A DNA stretch of 50,114 nt. It comes from DASRZM01 sp035686365 (GTDB lineage Bacteria > Pseudomonadota > Gammaproteobacteria > Xanthomonadales > Xanthomonadaceae). How positions within the stretch are numbered: position 1 is the stretch's first letter; every line of letters starts with the position of its first letter. The notes under the pieces were generated by a model. The model worked only from the letters and a program-made list of their open reading frames with translations. It searched no databases and was not told the origin of the DNA. Positions 1 to 7,635 of this stretch are shown in pieces. The DNA is taken from assembly GCA_035686365.1 (NCBI GenBank), contig DASRZM010000007.1, positions 1 through 50,114 of the forward strand, written 5' to 3'. A program made the translations under genes and the position numbers.

Positions 1-14
1 TCCGCCGGAAACTC

Positions 15-92
15 GTAGGAGCGGGCGTTGCCCGCGATCGGGGTTCGGCGCCCTGGTGCGCTCCGCCATTCGCGGGCAACGCCCGCTCCTAC
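15..92. repeat. Inverted pair of GTAGGAGCGG-type REP elements
   Basis: One palindromic unit with a GTAGGAGCGG head runs 15-39 on the plus strand, and a second copy runs 71-92 on the minus strand. Each unit folds into a GC-rich hairpin (GCGGGC, short loop, GCCCGC) and starts with the GTAG tetranucleotide typical of SMAG/REP elements. Two units facing each other make a REPIN-like doublet. The start of the window carries no gene. Confidence 0.85.
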
Positions 93-129
93 GGCGCGTC
101 GCCGTTGCGGCTAGGCAGATCGGAGCGAT

Positions 130-154
130 GTGGGAGCGGCCCATGGCCGCGATC
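130..154 (+). repeat. GTAG-family REP unit (GTGG head variant)
   Basis: Single palindromic unit of the same family as 15-39, with head GTGGGAGCGG and hairpin GCGGCC-CATG-GGCCGC. It is followed by GATC, as in most copies in this window. Confidence 0.8.
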
Positions 155-174
155 GCTCCGCGGCCCCGTCGTCT

Positions 175-208
175 CCCCTCCCTTTTCGCCGCAGGCGAAA
201 GGGGAGGG
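175..208. repeat. GC-rich palindrome downstream of etfA, possible terminator
   Basis: A hairpin with a stem of about 15 bp (CCCTCCCTTTTCGCC pairing with GGCGAAAGGGGAGGG, one mismatch, 3-nt loop) lies 14 nt past the etfA stop codon. Read on the minus strand it could end the etfBA transcript. No clean T-run follows it, so it may simply be another dispersed palindrome. Confidence 0.5.
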
Positions 209-221
209 CGGGGAGGGGCAA

Positions 222-1160
222 TCAGACTTTTTCGGTCAGCTCCGGCACGATCTTGAACAGGTCGCCGACCAGGCCGATGTCGGCGACCTCGAAGATCGGC
301 GCCTCGGGATCCTTGTTGATGGCCACGATGGTGCCGGCGTCCTTGATGCCGGTCAGGTGCTGGATCGCGCCGGAGATGCCGATGGCGATGTACAGGCCCG
401 GCGCGATGATCTTGCCGGTCTGGCCGACCTGCATGTCGTTGGGCACATAGCCGGCGTCGACCGCGGCGCGCGAGGCGCCCACGCCGGCGCCGAGCTTGTC
501 GGCCAGCTTGAAGATGATCTCGAAGTTCTCGCCCGAGCCCAGCGCGCGGCCGCCGGAGACCACGCGTCCGGCGCTTTGCAGGTCGGGCCGGTCGCTCTTG
601 CCGGCGCGCAGTTCCAGATAGCGGGTGTGCGTAGGCAGCGCGGCCTCGACCGACAGCGGCTCGACCGGCGCAACCGCCTGCGCCCCGGCCTCGGCGTAAG
701 AGGCGGTGCGCACGGTCGCCACCACCGTGGCGCCCGCCGGCGCCCGCACGGTGACGATGGCGTTGCCGGCGTAGATCGGGCGCTTGAAGGTGCGCTCGTC
801 CACCACTTCCATGATGTCGGACACCTGCGCCACGCCCAGCAGCGCGGCCACGCGCGGCATCAGATCCTTGCCGAAGGTCGTGGAGGGGCCGAACACGTGG
901 CTGTAGCCGTCGGCGGCCTTCGCCACCTGCGGCGCCAGCACGGCGGCCAGCGGCCTGGCGTTCTCGCTGCGCGCCACGGTCAGCACGCGCGTCACGCCCT
1001 CGAGCTTCGCGGCTTCGGCGGCGACTGCGTCCGGGGAATCGGACAGCACCAGCACGTCGATGGACTGCGGCGAGAGCTGCACGGCGCAGCTCACGCACTT
1101 GGCGGTGCCGGCATTGAGCTGCCCGTCGAGGTGCTCGGCGACAATCAGGACCTTGGACAT
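222..1160 (-). CDS. etfA: Electron transfer flavoprotein subunit alpha
   Basis: Alpha subunit of the soluble ETF heterodimer, which takes electrons from acyl-CoA dehydrogenases and passes them to ETF-ubiquinone oxidoreductase. At 312 aa it has the family length. The C-terminal FAD-binding domain is clear: SGGR at 202-205, ASRAAVDAGY at 229-238, GQTGK at 246-250 and YIAIGISGAIQH at 257-268. The ATG at 1160 is preceded by AAGGAGA on the coding strand. It follows etfB on the same strand after 55 nt that contain a palindrome. FadE and ETF-QO, its expected partners, are also in this window. In Xanthomonas the O-antigen cluster lies beside etfA (established knowledge), so that locus may begin beyond position 1. 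Confidence 0.97.
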   Translation of the reverse strand: MSKVLIVAEHLDGQLNAGTAKCVSCAVQLSPQSIDVLVLSDSPDAVAAEAAKLEGVTRVLTVARSENARPLAAVLAPQVAKAADGYSHVFGPSTTFGKDLMPRVAALLGVAQVSDIMEVVDERTFKRPIYAGNAIVTVRAPAGATVVATVRTASYAEAGAQAVAPVEPLSVEAALPTHTRYLELRAGKSDRPDLQSAGRVVSGGRALGSGENFEIIFKLADKLGAGVGASRAAVDAGYVPNDMQVGQTGKIIAPGLYIAIGISGAIQHLTGIKDAGTIVAINKDPEAPIFEVADIGLVGDLFKIVPELTEKV

Positions 1161-1181
1161 TGCATTCTCCTTGCGTTTCAG

Positions 1182-1204
1182 CCCCTCTCCCGAGGGGAGA
1201 GGGG
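1182..1204. repeat. CCCCTCTCCC-type palindrome between etfB and etfA
   Basis: CCCCTCTCCC, a 3-nt spacer and GGGAGAGGGG form a perfect 10-bp stem in the spacer of the etfBA operon. Related copies are at 3294, 6123, 28208 and 33879. Sitting inside a transcribed unit, it may affect mRNA stability or partial termination. Confidence 0.85.
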
Positions 1205-1215
1205 AGAAAAGAAAA

Positions 1216-1962
1216 TCAGAGCAGGCCTTTCTGCTTCAGTGTGGCGATCAGTTCGTCGACGTCCTTGACCATCACGCCGCGCGAGCGCTTGGGTGGCGGC
1301 GCGTAGTGCGTGGTCTGAAGCGTGTCGGCGCTCTCCACGCCGAGGTCCGCGAACGCGATGGTCTCCAGCGGCTTGCTCTTGGCCTTCATGATGTCCGGCA
1401 GCTTGATGAAACGCGGCTCGTTCAGGCGCAGGTCGGTGGTGAGCACCGCCGGCAGCTCGACCTCGATCACCTCGAGCCCGGCGTCGACCTCGCGCGTGAC
1501 CGTGGCCTTGCCCGCGGCGATCTCGATCTTCGAGGCGAAGGTCGCCTGCGGGCGGTCCCACAGCGCGGCCAGCATCTGCCCGGTCTGGTTGCTGTCGTCG
1601 TCGATCGCCTGCTTGCCCAGCAGCACGATCTGCGGCTGCTCCTTCTCGATGAGCTTCAGCAGCGTGCGGGCCGCGGTCAACGGCTGGATGCGCGCGTCCG
1701 TGACCACATGGATGGCGCGGTTGGCGCCCATGGCCAGACCGTTGCGCAGGTGCGCCTGGCAGTCGGCCGGGCCGATCGTGGCCACGATCACCTCCTCGGC
1801 GATGCCCTGCTCGCGCAGGCGCAGCGCTTCTTCCAGTGCGATCTCGTCGAACGGGTTGGCCGAGAGCTTCACGCCCTGGGTGACCACGTCGGAGCCGTCG
1901 GGCTTGACCTGGATGCGCACGTTGAAGTCCACCACGCGCTTGTATCCAACCAGGATCTTCAT
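1216..1962 (-). CDS. etfB: Electron transfer flavoprotein subunit beta
   Basis: Beta subunit of ETF, 248 aa, normal family length. The nucleotide-binding segment GKQAIDDDSNQTGQM is at 116-130. The ETF-beta signature region is at about 173-199 (VLTTDLRLNEPRF, then MKAKSKPL). The open frame extends 19 codons further upstream, but ATG 1962 is chosen because the protein then starts MKILVGYKRVVD as in the family, and GAGGA lies 6-10 nt upstream. It is the first gene of the etfBA operon. Confidence 0.97.
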   Translation of the reverse strand: MKILVGYKRVVDFNVRIQVKPDGSDVVTQGVKLSANPFDEIALEEALRLREQGIAEEVIVATIGPADCQAHLRNGLAMGANRAIHVVTDARIQPLTAARTLLKLIEKEQPQIVLLGKQAIDDDSNQTGQMLAALWDRPQATFASKIEIAAGKATVTREVDAGLEVIEVELPAVLTTDLRLNEPRFIKLPDIMKAKSKPLETIAFADLGVESADTLQTTHYAPPPKRSRGVMVKDVDELIATLKQKGLL

Positions 1963-2034
1963 CGGATGTCCTCGGCCTTGCGGGATTGCCGGCCGGAGGC
2001 GGCCGGAAAGACGCACCATTTTAACGGGTTTGGG

Positions 2035-2084
2035 AAAAAGGGGACGGGGGGAATTTCCTGCTGGAAATTCCCCCGGGCCCTTTT
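2035..2084. terminator. Long palindrome between cysNC and etfB, candidate terminator
   Basis: A perfect 12-bp stem (GGGGGAATTTCC at 2047-2058, loop TGCT, GGAAATTCCCCC at 2063-2074) extends imperfectly to A5 on the left and T4 on the right. On the minus strand it is followed by C-rich sequence and then T5. It could therefore end the cysDNC transcript upstream of etfB, although the T-run is about 8 nt from the core stem. The symmetry also fits a dispersed repeat. Confidence 0.55.
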
Positions 2085-2089
2085 CCGAT

Positions 2090-2114
2090 GTGGGAGCGGC
2101 CCATGGCCGCGATC
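2090..2114 (+). repeat. GTAG-family REP unit (GTGG head variant)
   Basis: Palindromic unit almost identical to 130-154 and 5067-5091, sitting 14 nt past the cysNC stop codon. Confidence 0.85.
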
Positions 2115-2128
2115 GGGCCGCGAACGCG

Positions 2129-4024
2129 CTAGGAAGGCGCGATGCCCAGCGCCGCCATCACCCGCGTCGCCGACTCCTCGGCGCTGTCGCAGCCGGTGTC
2201 CAGGTGCACCTCGGCCTGCTCGGGCGCCTCGTACGGGGCGTCGATGCCGGTGAAGTTCGGCAGCTTGCCGGCGCGCGCCTTGGCGTACAGGCCCTTGGTG
2301 TCGCGTTGCTCGCACAGCGCCAGCGGGGCGTCGACGAACACCTCCATGAACTCGTCCGGCCCGAACAGCTCGCGCGCCATGCGCCGCTCGCTGCGGTAGG
2401 GCGAGATGAAGCTGACCAGCACGATCAGGCCGGCGTCGACCATCAGCCGGGCGACCTCGGCGACGCGGCGGATGTTCTCCACCCGGTCCTCGGGGGTGAA
2501 ACCCAGGTCCTTGTTGAGGCCATGGCGCACGTTGTCGCCGTCGAGCAGGTAGGTGTGGTATCCGGCAGCGTGCAGGCGGCGGTCGACCAGGTTGGCGACC
2601 GTGGACTTGCCGGCGCCGGACAGGCCGGTGAACCACAGGCAGCGCGGATGCTGGCCCTTGATCGCCGCGCGCGCGTCGCGGTCGATCGACAGCTTCTGCC
2701 AGTGGACGTTGGCGCCGCGGCGCAGGCCGAAGTCGATGCTGCCGCAGGCAACGGTGTCCAGCGAGATCCGGTCGATCAGGATGAAGCTGCCCAGCGGCTT
2801 GCTGGTGGCATAGGGTTCGAATGCGACCTGCCGGTCCAGCGCAAGATTGCAGTAGGCGACCTCGTTGAGCTCCAGCCGCTTGGCCGCGAGATGGTCCTGG
2901 GTATTGACGTCGACGCGGTGCTTGATCTCGGTGATCTGTGCGCCGGCGGTGACCGAGCCCTGACGCAGCCAGTATGGGCGCCCCGGCAGCAGCGCCTGCG
3001 AAGAGAGCGACAGCAGGTGGACGGCGAACTGGTCCGAGTGCGCGGGCGGCGCGTCGGCGCCCGCGATGACGTCGCCGCGGCTGGCGTCGACCTCGTCGGC
3101 CAGGCACAGCGTCACGGCCTGGCCGGCGACGGCGCGTTCGACCTCCCCGCACGGGGCGACGATGTGCGTGATCGTGCTGCGCCGGCCCGAGGGTTCGACC
3201 GACACCGCATCGCCCACGGCCACACGGCCGGCGGCGATCGTGCCCGCGTAGCCGCGCGCCATGCCGCCTTCTCCGGTCGAGAGTGTCCGACTGCCCCGCT
3301 CCCGGGGGGAGTGGGGCTTGCCGATCGGGAAGCGGGTGACCAGTTGCACCGGCATGCGGAACGGGTCGTCGACGGCATCGGCGGCGGGTTCGACGCGCTC
3401 GAGCACGTCCAGCAGCGTCGGCCCCAGGTACCAGGGCATGGCGTCGGTGCCGCGGGTGACGTTGTCGCCGGCGAGCGCCGAGACCGGGATCGCATGCACC
3501 TCGGCGATCCCCAGATGCCCGGCCAGCTCCCGGTAGGCGCCGGCGATCGATTCGAACACCGCCTGCGCGTATCCGACGCGGTCCATCTTGTTGACCGCCA
3601 GCACGACCTTGCCGATCCCCATCAGCGCGACGATGTAGCTGTGGCGCCGGGTCTGTGTGAGCAGGCCCTTGGATGCATCCACCAGCACCACCGCGAGGTC
3701 CGCATTGGACGCGCCGGTGGCCATGTTGCGCGTGTACTGCTCGTGGCCGGGACAGTCGGCGACGATGAAGCGGCGCCGCGGCGTACCGAAGAAGCGGTAG
3801 GCCACGTCGATGGTGATGCCCTGTTCGCGCTCGGCATCCAGGCCGTCGAGCGCAAGCGCGTAGTCGATCGCCTCGCCCTGGGTGCCGTGCCGGCGCGAGT
3901 CGCGCGCCAATGCCTCGATCTGGTCCTGGAACAGCGCGCCGGTCTCGTGCAGCAGGCGTCCGATCAGCGTGCTCTTGCCGTCGTCGACGCTGCCGCAGGT
4001 GATGAAGCGGAGCAGGTCGGCCAT
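2129..4024 (-). CDS. cysNC: Bifunctional sulfate adenylyltransferase subunit 1 / adenylylsulfate kinase
   Basis: This protein joins the GTPase subunit of ATP sulfurylase (with CysD) to APS kinase, so it helps turn sulfate into APS and then PAPS. The N-terminal GTPase has GSVDDGKST at 11-19, a DCPGHEQYTRNM G3 motif and an NKMD G4 motif. The C-terminal APS kinase starts near 460 with P-loop GLSGAGKST at 467-475. Total length is 631 aa. The start codon overlaps the cysD stop by one base (TGATG). Odd feature: between VQLVTR and RGYAGTIAAG, where relatives have about 5 residues, there are about 25 residues including PHSPRERG. These are encoded by a CCCCTCTCCC-type palindrome translated in frame. 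The fused N+C arrangement is known in Xanthomonadaceae and as rhizobial NodQ. Confidence 0.96.
   Translation of the reverse strand: MADLLRFITCGSVDDGKSTLIGRLLHETGALFQDQIEALARDSRRHGTQGEAIDYALALDGLDAEREQGITIDVAYRFFGTPRRRFIVADCPGHEQYTRNMATGASNADLAVVLVDASKGLLTQTRRHSYIVALMGIGKVVLAVNKMDRVGYAQAVFESIAGAYRELAGHLGIAEVHAIPVSALAGDNVTRGTDAMPWYLGPTLLDVLERVEPAADAVDDPFRMPVQLVTRFPIGKPHSPRERGSRTLSTGEGGMARGYAGTIAAGRVAVGDAVSVEPSGRRSTITHIVAPCGEVERAVAGQAVTLCLADEVDASRGDVIAGADAPPAHSDQFAVHLLSLSSQALLPGRPYWLRQGSVTAGAQITEIKHRVDVNTQDHLAAKRLELNEVAYCNLALDRQVAFEPYATSKPLGSFILIDRISLDTVACGSIDFGLRRGANVHWQKLSIDRDARAAIKGQHPRCLWFTGLSGAGKSTVANLVDRRLHAAGYHTYLLDGDNVRHGLNKDLGFTPEDRVENIRRVAEVARLMVDAGLIVLVSFISPYRSERRMARELFGPDEFMEVFVDAPLALCEQRDTKGLYAKARAGKLPNFTGIDAPYEAPEQAEVHLDTGCDSAEESATRVMAALGIAPS
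3294..3316. repeat. Palindromic repeat embedded in the cysNC reading frame
   Basis: CCCCGCTCCC, a 3-nt spacer and GGGAGTGGGG (9 of 10 pairs) match the palindromes at 1182, 6123, 28208 and 33879. Here the element lies inside a coding sequence and stays in frame, encoding PHSPRERG and flanking residues in the CysN part of the protein. Confidence 0.8.
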
Positions 4025-4932
4025 CAGAAGTAGCCCTCCTGCTTCTTCTTCTCCATCGAGGCGGCCGGATCGTGATCGATCACGCGGCCCTGGCGCTCGG
4101 AGGTCCGCGAGGCCTCCATCTCGGCGATGATCGCTGCTACGGTCGTGGCGCCGGACTCGATCGCGCCGGTCAGCGGGTAGCAGCCCAGGGTGCGGAAGCG
4201 CACGCGCCGCCGCTCCGGCGTCTCGCCCGGCGCCAGCGGCAGACGCTCGTCATCGACCAGGATCCAGGCGCCGTCACGGTGCACCACGGGGCGCTCGGCG
4301 GCGAAATACAGCGGCACCACCTCGATGCCCTCGCGCTCGATGTAGCGCCACACGTCCAGCTCGGTCCAGTTCGACAGCGGGAACACGCGCACGCTCTCGC
4401 CGGCGTGCACGCGGGTGTTGTACAGGTTCCACAGCTCCGGCCGCTGGCGCTTGGGGTCCCAGCGGTGCTGGGCGCTGCGGAAGCTGAAAACCCGCTCCTT
4501 GGCGCGCGAGCGCTCTTCGTCGCGACGGGCGCCGCCGATGGCGGCGTCGAAGCGGTGGGCGTCCAGCGCCTGCTTCAGCGCCTGGGTCTTCATCACGTCG
4601 GTATGCACCGTGGCACCGTGGCTGATCGGCCCGATCCCCTGCGCCACGCCCTCGGCGTTGACGTGCACGATCAGCCGTACGCCGGCCTGCGCGCAGATGC
4701 GGTCGCGGAAGGCGATCATCTCCCGGAACTTCCAGGTGGTGTCCACGTGCAGCAGCGGGATCGGCGGCGGTGCCGGGGCGAAGGCCTTGAGCATCAGGTG
4801 CAGCAGCACCGAGGAATCCTTGCCGATCGAGTACATCATGACCGGGTTGCGGAACCCGGCCGCGACCTCGCGCAGGACGTGGATGCTCTCGGCCTCCAGG
4901 CGGTCGAGGTGGGTCAGCTGGGATCGGGTCAT
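4024..4932 (-). CDS. cysD: Sulfate adenylyltransferase subunit 2
   Basis: Catalytic subunit of the heterodimeric ATP sulfurylase, making APS from sulfate and ATP. It is a PP-loop enzyme with SIGKDS at 35-40, a conserved GGARRDEERSRAKERVFSFR segment and the family's C-terminal KKKQEGYF. Length is 302 aa. The open frame runs 18 codons further, but ATG 4932 gives the family-like start MTRSQLTHLDRLEAES. The Shine-Dalgarno is weak at this start. It is first in a cysD-cysNC operon. The other assimilation genes (cysHIJ, cysG) are not in the window. Confidence 0.96.
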   Translation of the reverse strand: MTRSQLTHLDRLEAESIHVLREVAAGFRNPVMMYSIGKDSSVLLHLMLKAFAPAPPPIPLLHVDTTWKFREMIAFRDRICAQAGVRLIVHVNAEGVAQGIGPISHGATVHTDVMKTQALKQALDAHRFDAAIGGARRDEERSRAKERVFSFRSAQHRWDPKRQRPELWNLYNTRVHAGESVRVFPLSNWTELDVWRYIEREGIEVVPLYFAAERPVVHRDGAWILVDDERLPLAPGETPERRRVRFRTLGCYPLTGAIESGATTVAAIIAEMEASRTSERQGRVIDHDPAASMEKKKQEGYF

Positions 4933-5031
4933 TGAACTGGGTCGTCGAAGCCGCGCGATTATGGCCGCTGCGCCCGCGCGAACCAAATCCCGGCCCCTGC
5001 CGACCGGCTGTCGGCCTCAGATCGACGCCCT

Positions 5032-5205
5032 GTAGGAGCGGCCCATGGCCGCGATCGGCGCGCCTTGTGGGAGCGGCCCATGGCCGCGATCGGCGAAGCC
5101 TCGGCGCCACGGGACGCCGATCGCGGCCATGGGCCGCTCCAACATCGCTCCGATCTGCCTGGATGCGAGGCCAACGCGCTGTAGGAGCGGGCGTTGCCCG
5201 CGACC
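5032..5205. repeat. Cluster of four GTAG-family REP units
   Basis: Units lie at 5032-5056 (+, GTAG head), 5067-5091 (+, GTGG head), 5119-5143 (-, head GTTGGAGCGG) and 5181-5205 (+, GTAG head). Three use the CATG-centred stem GCGGCC/GGCCGC and the last uses GCGGGC/GCCCGC. Together they fill most of the 296-nt gap between cysD and the ATP-grasp gene, in which I see no gene. Spacing is irregular (10, 27 and 37 nt). Confidence 0.88.
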
Positions 5206-5228
5206 GGCGAAGCCCGGAAGGCCCCGCC

Positions 5229-6098
5229 CTAGTGCAGCCGCGCAAGCAGCGACTGGACGAAGCGATCGGCTGCGCCGGGTGCGTGGGCGAAGAACAGCGA
5301 CGGCTCGACCAGCTCCAGCTCCAGCAGCCGCGGCCCCTCGGCAGCGGGCAGTACGTCCACGCGCGCGTAGGCCGGGCGCGGGTCCGGACAGGCGGCCAGC
5401 ACCCGCCGCGCGAGTTCCAGCTCGGCGCCGTCGGGCTCGCGCGCGGCAATGCTCTCGGCGGCGAACAGCGCGTCGGCCGGACGGTCGCTGGCGGCCCCCT
5501 CCGGGTGCAGCAGGGCATCCTTGCGTACCGCATGCGAGTAGCGGCCATCGTGGAAGATCATGGCGGTCTCGCCGACCGCGTCGACCGCCGCCAGGTACGG
5601 CTGCACCATGACGCTGCGCCCGGTATCGAGCAGCCGCCGCGCGTGCGCGACCGCGGCCGGGCGCTGTCCGGCGCGGTAGCGGGCGGCGTCGCGCGAGCCG
5701 GCGCCCACGGCCGGCTTGACCACGAACTCCGGGAGCGGCGGCAGCGATTCGGGGTCGGCGCCGGGCTCCAGGAACACGGTCGGCACGATCGCGACGCCGG
5801 CGCGCTCCAGCTCGGCCAGGTAGTGCTTGTCGCTGTTCCAGCGCACCAGCTCGAGTGGATTGAGCAGCCGCGTGAGCGCACCGACGCGCTCGCACCAGGC
5901 CAGGAACTCGGCGTGGCGCCTGGCGTAGTCCCAGGTCGAGCGCAGCAGCGCGGCGTCGAAGCGCGCCCACGATACGGTCGGGTCATCCCAGGCCAGCACT
6001 TCGGCGCGGACGGCTGCCGCCTGCAGTGCTGCCAGCAGCGGCCCCATGTCCTCGTCCAGGCCATGGGCGGCGATGGCCGTGACCAGCGCGATCCGCAT
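5229..6098 (-). CDS. ATP-grasp ligase-like protein of unknown substrate
   Basis: A 289-aa protein with ATP-grasp features: the nucleotide-binding segment EFVVKPAVGAGSRDAARY in the middle and a metal/acidic motif RLLELELVEPSLFF near the C-terminus. Both resemble the family that includes the D-cycloserine ligase DcsG and glutathione-synthetase-like proteins (from memory of the family). The substrate cannot be told from sequence, but an ATP-driven carboxylate-amine ligation is expected. A GTG directly precedes the chosen ATG at 6098, which gives MRIALVTAIAAHG. A GA-rich tract from the adjacent palindrome lies just upstream and may act as ribosome binding site. It follows xanB on the same strand. 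Confidence 0.85.
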   Translation of the reverse strand: MRIALVTAIAAHGLDEDMGPLLAALQAAAVRAEVLAWDDPTVSWARFDAALLRSTWDYARRHAEFLAWCERVGALTRLLNPLELVRWNSDKHYLAELERAGVAIVPTVFLEPGADPESLPPLPEFVVKPAVGAGSRDAARYRAGQRPAAVAHARRLLDTGRSVMVQPYLAAVDAVGETAMIFHDGRYSHAVRKDALLHPEGAASDRPADALFAAESIAAREPDGAELELARRVLAACPDPRPAYARVDVLPAAEGPRLLELELVEPSLFFAHAPGAADRFVQSLLARLH

Positions 6099-6122
6099 CA
6101 CCCGATGCTCCCCTCTCCCCGA

Positions 6123-6145
6123 CCCCTCTCCCGACGGGAGAGGGG
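6123..6145. repeat. CCCCTCTCCC-type palindrome between xanB and the ATP-grasp gene
   Basis: Perfect 10-bp stem around a GAC spacer, identical over its 23 nt to the copy at 28208-28230. Its purine-rich strand reads toward the ATP-grasp start codon. Confidence 0.9.
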
Positions 6146-6158
6146 CTCGCGCAGGCGT

Positions 6159-7577
6159 TCACGAACGGCCATAGACGTCTTCGAGGCGGACGATGTCGTC
6201 CTCGCCCAGGTAGTTGCCGGTCTGCACTTCGATCAGCTCGACCGGGGTGGTGCCGCGATTGCGCAGCCGGTGCACGCTGCCCAGCGGAATGTAGGTGCTC
6301 TCGTTCTCCGAGACCGTGAACACGCGGTCATCGCAGGTGACCTCGGCGGTGCCGCTGACCACGACCCAGTGCTCGGCGCGGTGGTGATGCTTCTGCAGGC
6401 TCAGCGCCGCACCGGGCTTGACCGTGATCCGCTTGACCTGGAAGCGCTCGCCCATGTCGATGGAGTCGTAGTCGCCCCAGGGCCGGTAGACGCGGCGGTG
6501 GAACACGTGCTCGGACCGGCCGGTGGCCTGCAGCGTGTCGACCAGCGCCTTGACCTCCTGTACGCGGTCGCGGTGCGCCACCAGCGTCGCATCGGGCGTG
6601 TCCACCACGACCAGGTCGTCCACGCCCAGCAGCGCGACCATCCGCCGCTCGGACGCGCGCACGTAGCAGTTGCGCGCCCCGTGCACGATCACGTCGCCCT
6701 CGTGGCGGTTGCCCGCGTCGTCGCGCTCGCTGGCCGCCCACAGCGCCGACCAGCTGCCGATGTCGCTCCAGCCGCAGTCCACGGGAAGCACCGCGGCGCG
6801 GTCGGTCTTCTCCATGACCGCGTAGTCGATCGAATCGCCGGGTGCGGCGGCGAAGGCGTCGTGGTCCACGCGCACGAAATCCAGGTCGCTGCGCGCGGCC
6901 TGGAGCGCCGCGCGTGCCGCCGAGACCATGGCCGGCGCGTGCCGCTCCAGATCCTGCAGGTAACGCTGCGCGCGGAAGCAGAACATCCCGGAATTCCAGA
7001 GGTACTGGCCGCTGTCCACGTAGCCTTGCGCGGTGTCGCGGTCGGGCTTTTCGACGAACTGCGCGACCCGGTAGGCGCCGCGCCCGATCTCCTGTCCCTG
7101 CCGGATGTAGCCGTAGCCGGTCTCGGCCTGCGCCGGGCAGATGCCGAAAGTGACCAGCCAGCCGTCCTCGGCCAGCGCACGTGCGCTGGCGACGGCACGG
7201 CCGAACGCGGCCACGTCGTCGACGCGGTGGTCGGCCGGCAACACCAGCAGCTGCGCGTCCTCGCCGTCCTGCGCCAACGCATGCAGGGCCGCCAGGGCGA
7301 TCGCCGGGGCGGTGTTGCGCGCGACCGGTTCCAGCACGATGCCGCTGTGTGCCGAGCCCAGCTCGAGCAGCTGCTCGGCGACCAGGAAGCGGTGGTCGTC
7401 GCTGCACACCACCATCGGCGGCTCGACGCCGGGCAGGCCGGCGGCGCGCTGCACGGTCTGCATGAACAGCGAACCCTCGCCGAGAAGCGGCAGGAACTGC
7501 TTGGGCAGGTTCTGACGCGAGAGCGGCCACAGGCGGGTGCCGCTGCCGCCGCTCAGGATCACAGGAAACAGCTTCAT
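6159..7577 (-). CDS. xanB: Mannose-1-phosphate guanylyltransferase / mannose-6-phosphate isomerase
   Basis: Bifunctional cytoplasmic enzyme of GDP-mannose synthesis for exopolysaccharide and LPS, 472 aa. The N-terminal nucleotidyltransferase has GGSGTRLWPLSR at 10-21 and a downstream FVEKP motif. The C-terminal cupin-type isomerase starts near 366 (PWGDYDS) and has the metal-binding QKHHHRAEHW at 395-404. ATG 7577 gives MKLFPVILSGGSGTR as in the AlgA/ManC/XanB family. Neighbours are ETF-QO upstream and an ATP-grasp gene downstream on the same strand. The symbol follows Xanthomonas usage; manC or algA would be equally valid. Confidence 0.95.
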   Translation of the reverse strand: MKLFPVILSGGSGTRLWPLSRQNLPKQFLPLLGEGSLFMQTVQRAAGLPGVEPPMVVCSDDHRFLVAEQLLELGSAHSGIVLEPVARNTAPAIALAALHALAQDGEDAQLLVLPADHRVDDVAAFGRAVASARALAEDGWLVTFGICPAQAETGYGYIRQGQEIGRGAYRVAQFVEKPDRDTAQGYVDSGQYLWNSGMFCFRAQRYLQDLERHAPAMVSAARAALQAARSDLDFVRVDHDAFAAAPGDSIDYAVMEKTDRAAVLPVDCGWSDIGSWSALWAASERDDAGNRHEGDVIVHGARNCYVRASERRMVALLGVDDLVVVDTPDATLVAHRDRVQEVKALVDTLQATGRSEHVFHRRVYRPWGDYDSIDMGERFQVKRITVKPGAALSLQKHHHRAEHWVVVSGTAEVTCDDRVFTVSENESTYIPLGSVHRLRNRGTTPVELIEVQTGNYLGEDDIVRLEDVYGRS

Positions 7578-7635
7578 CGCATCCTTCCTCGACCATGCAA
7601 GCCTCTATCCACCCGGGAATGCAGCGGACCGGGGC

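Noticed and set aside
105..1268. Plus-strand open frame antisense to etfA
   Set aside because: His/Arg/Gly-rich shadow of etfA with no family resemblance.
5032..5205. Possible CRISPR array
   Set aside because: The repeat units are palindromic, occur in both orientations and have irregular spacing of 10-37 nt. The units also occur singly elsewhere and no cas gene is present, so they are REP elements.
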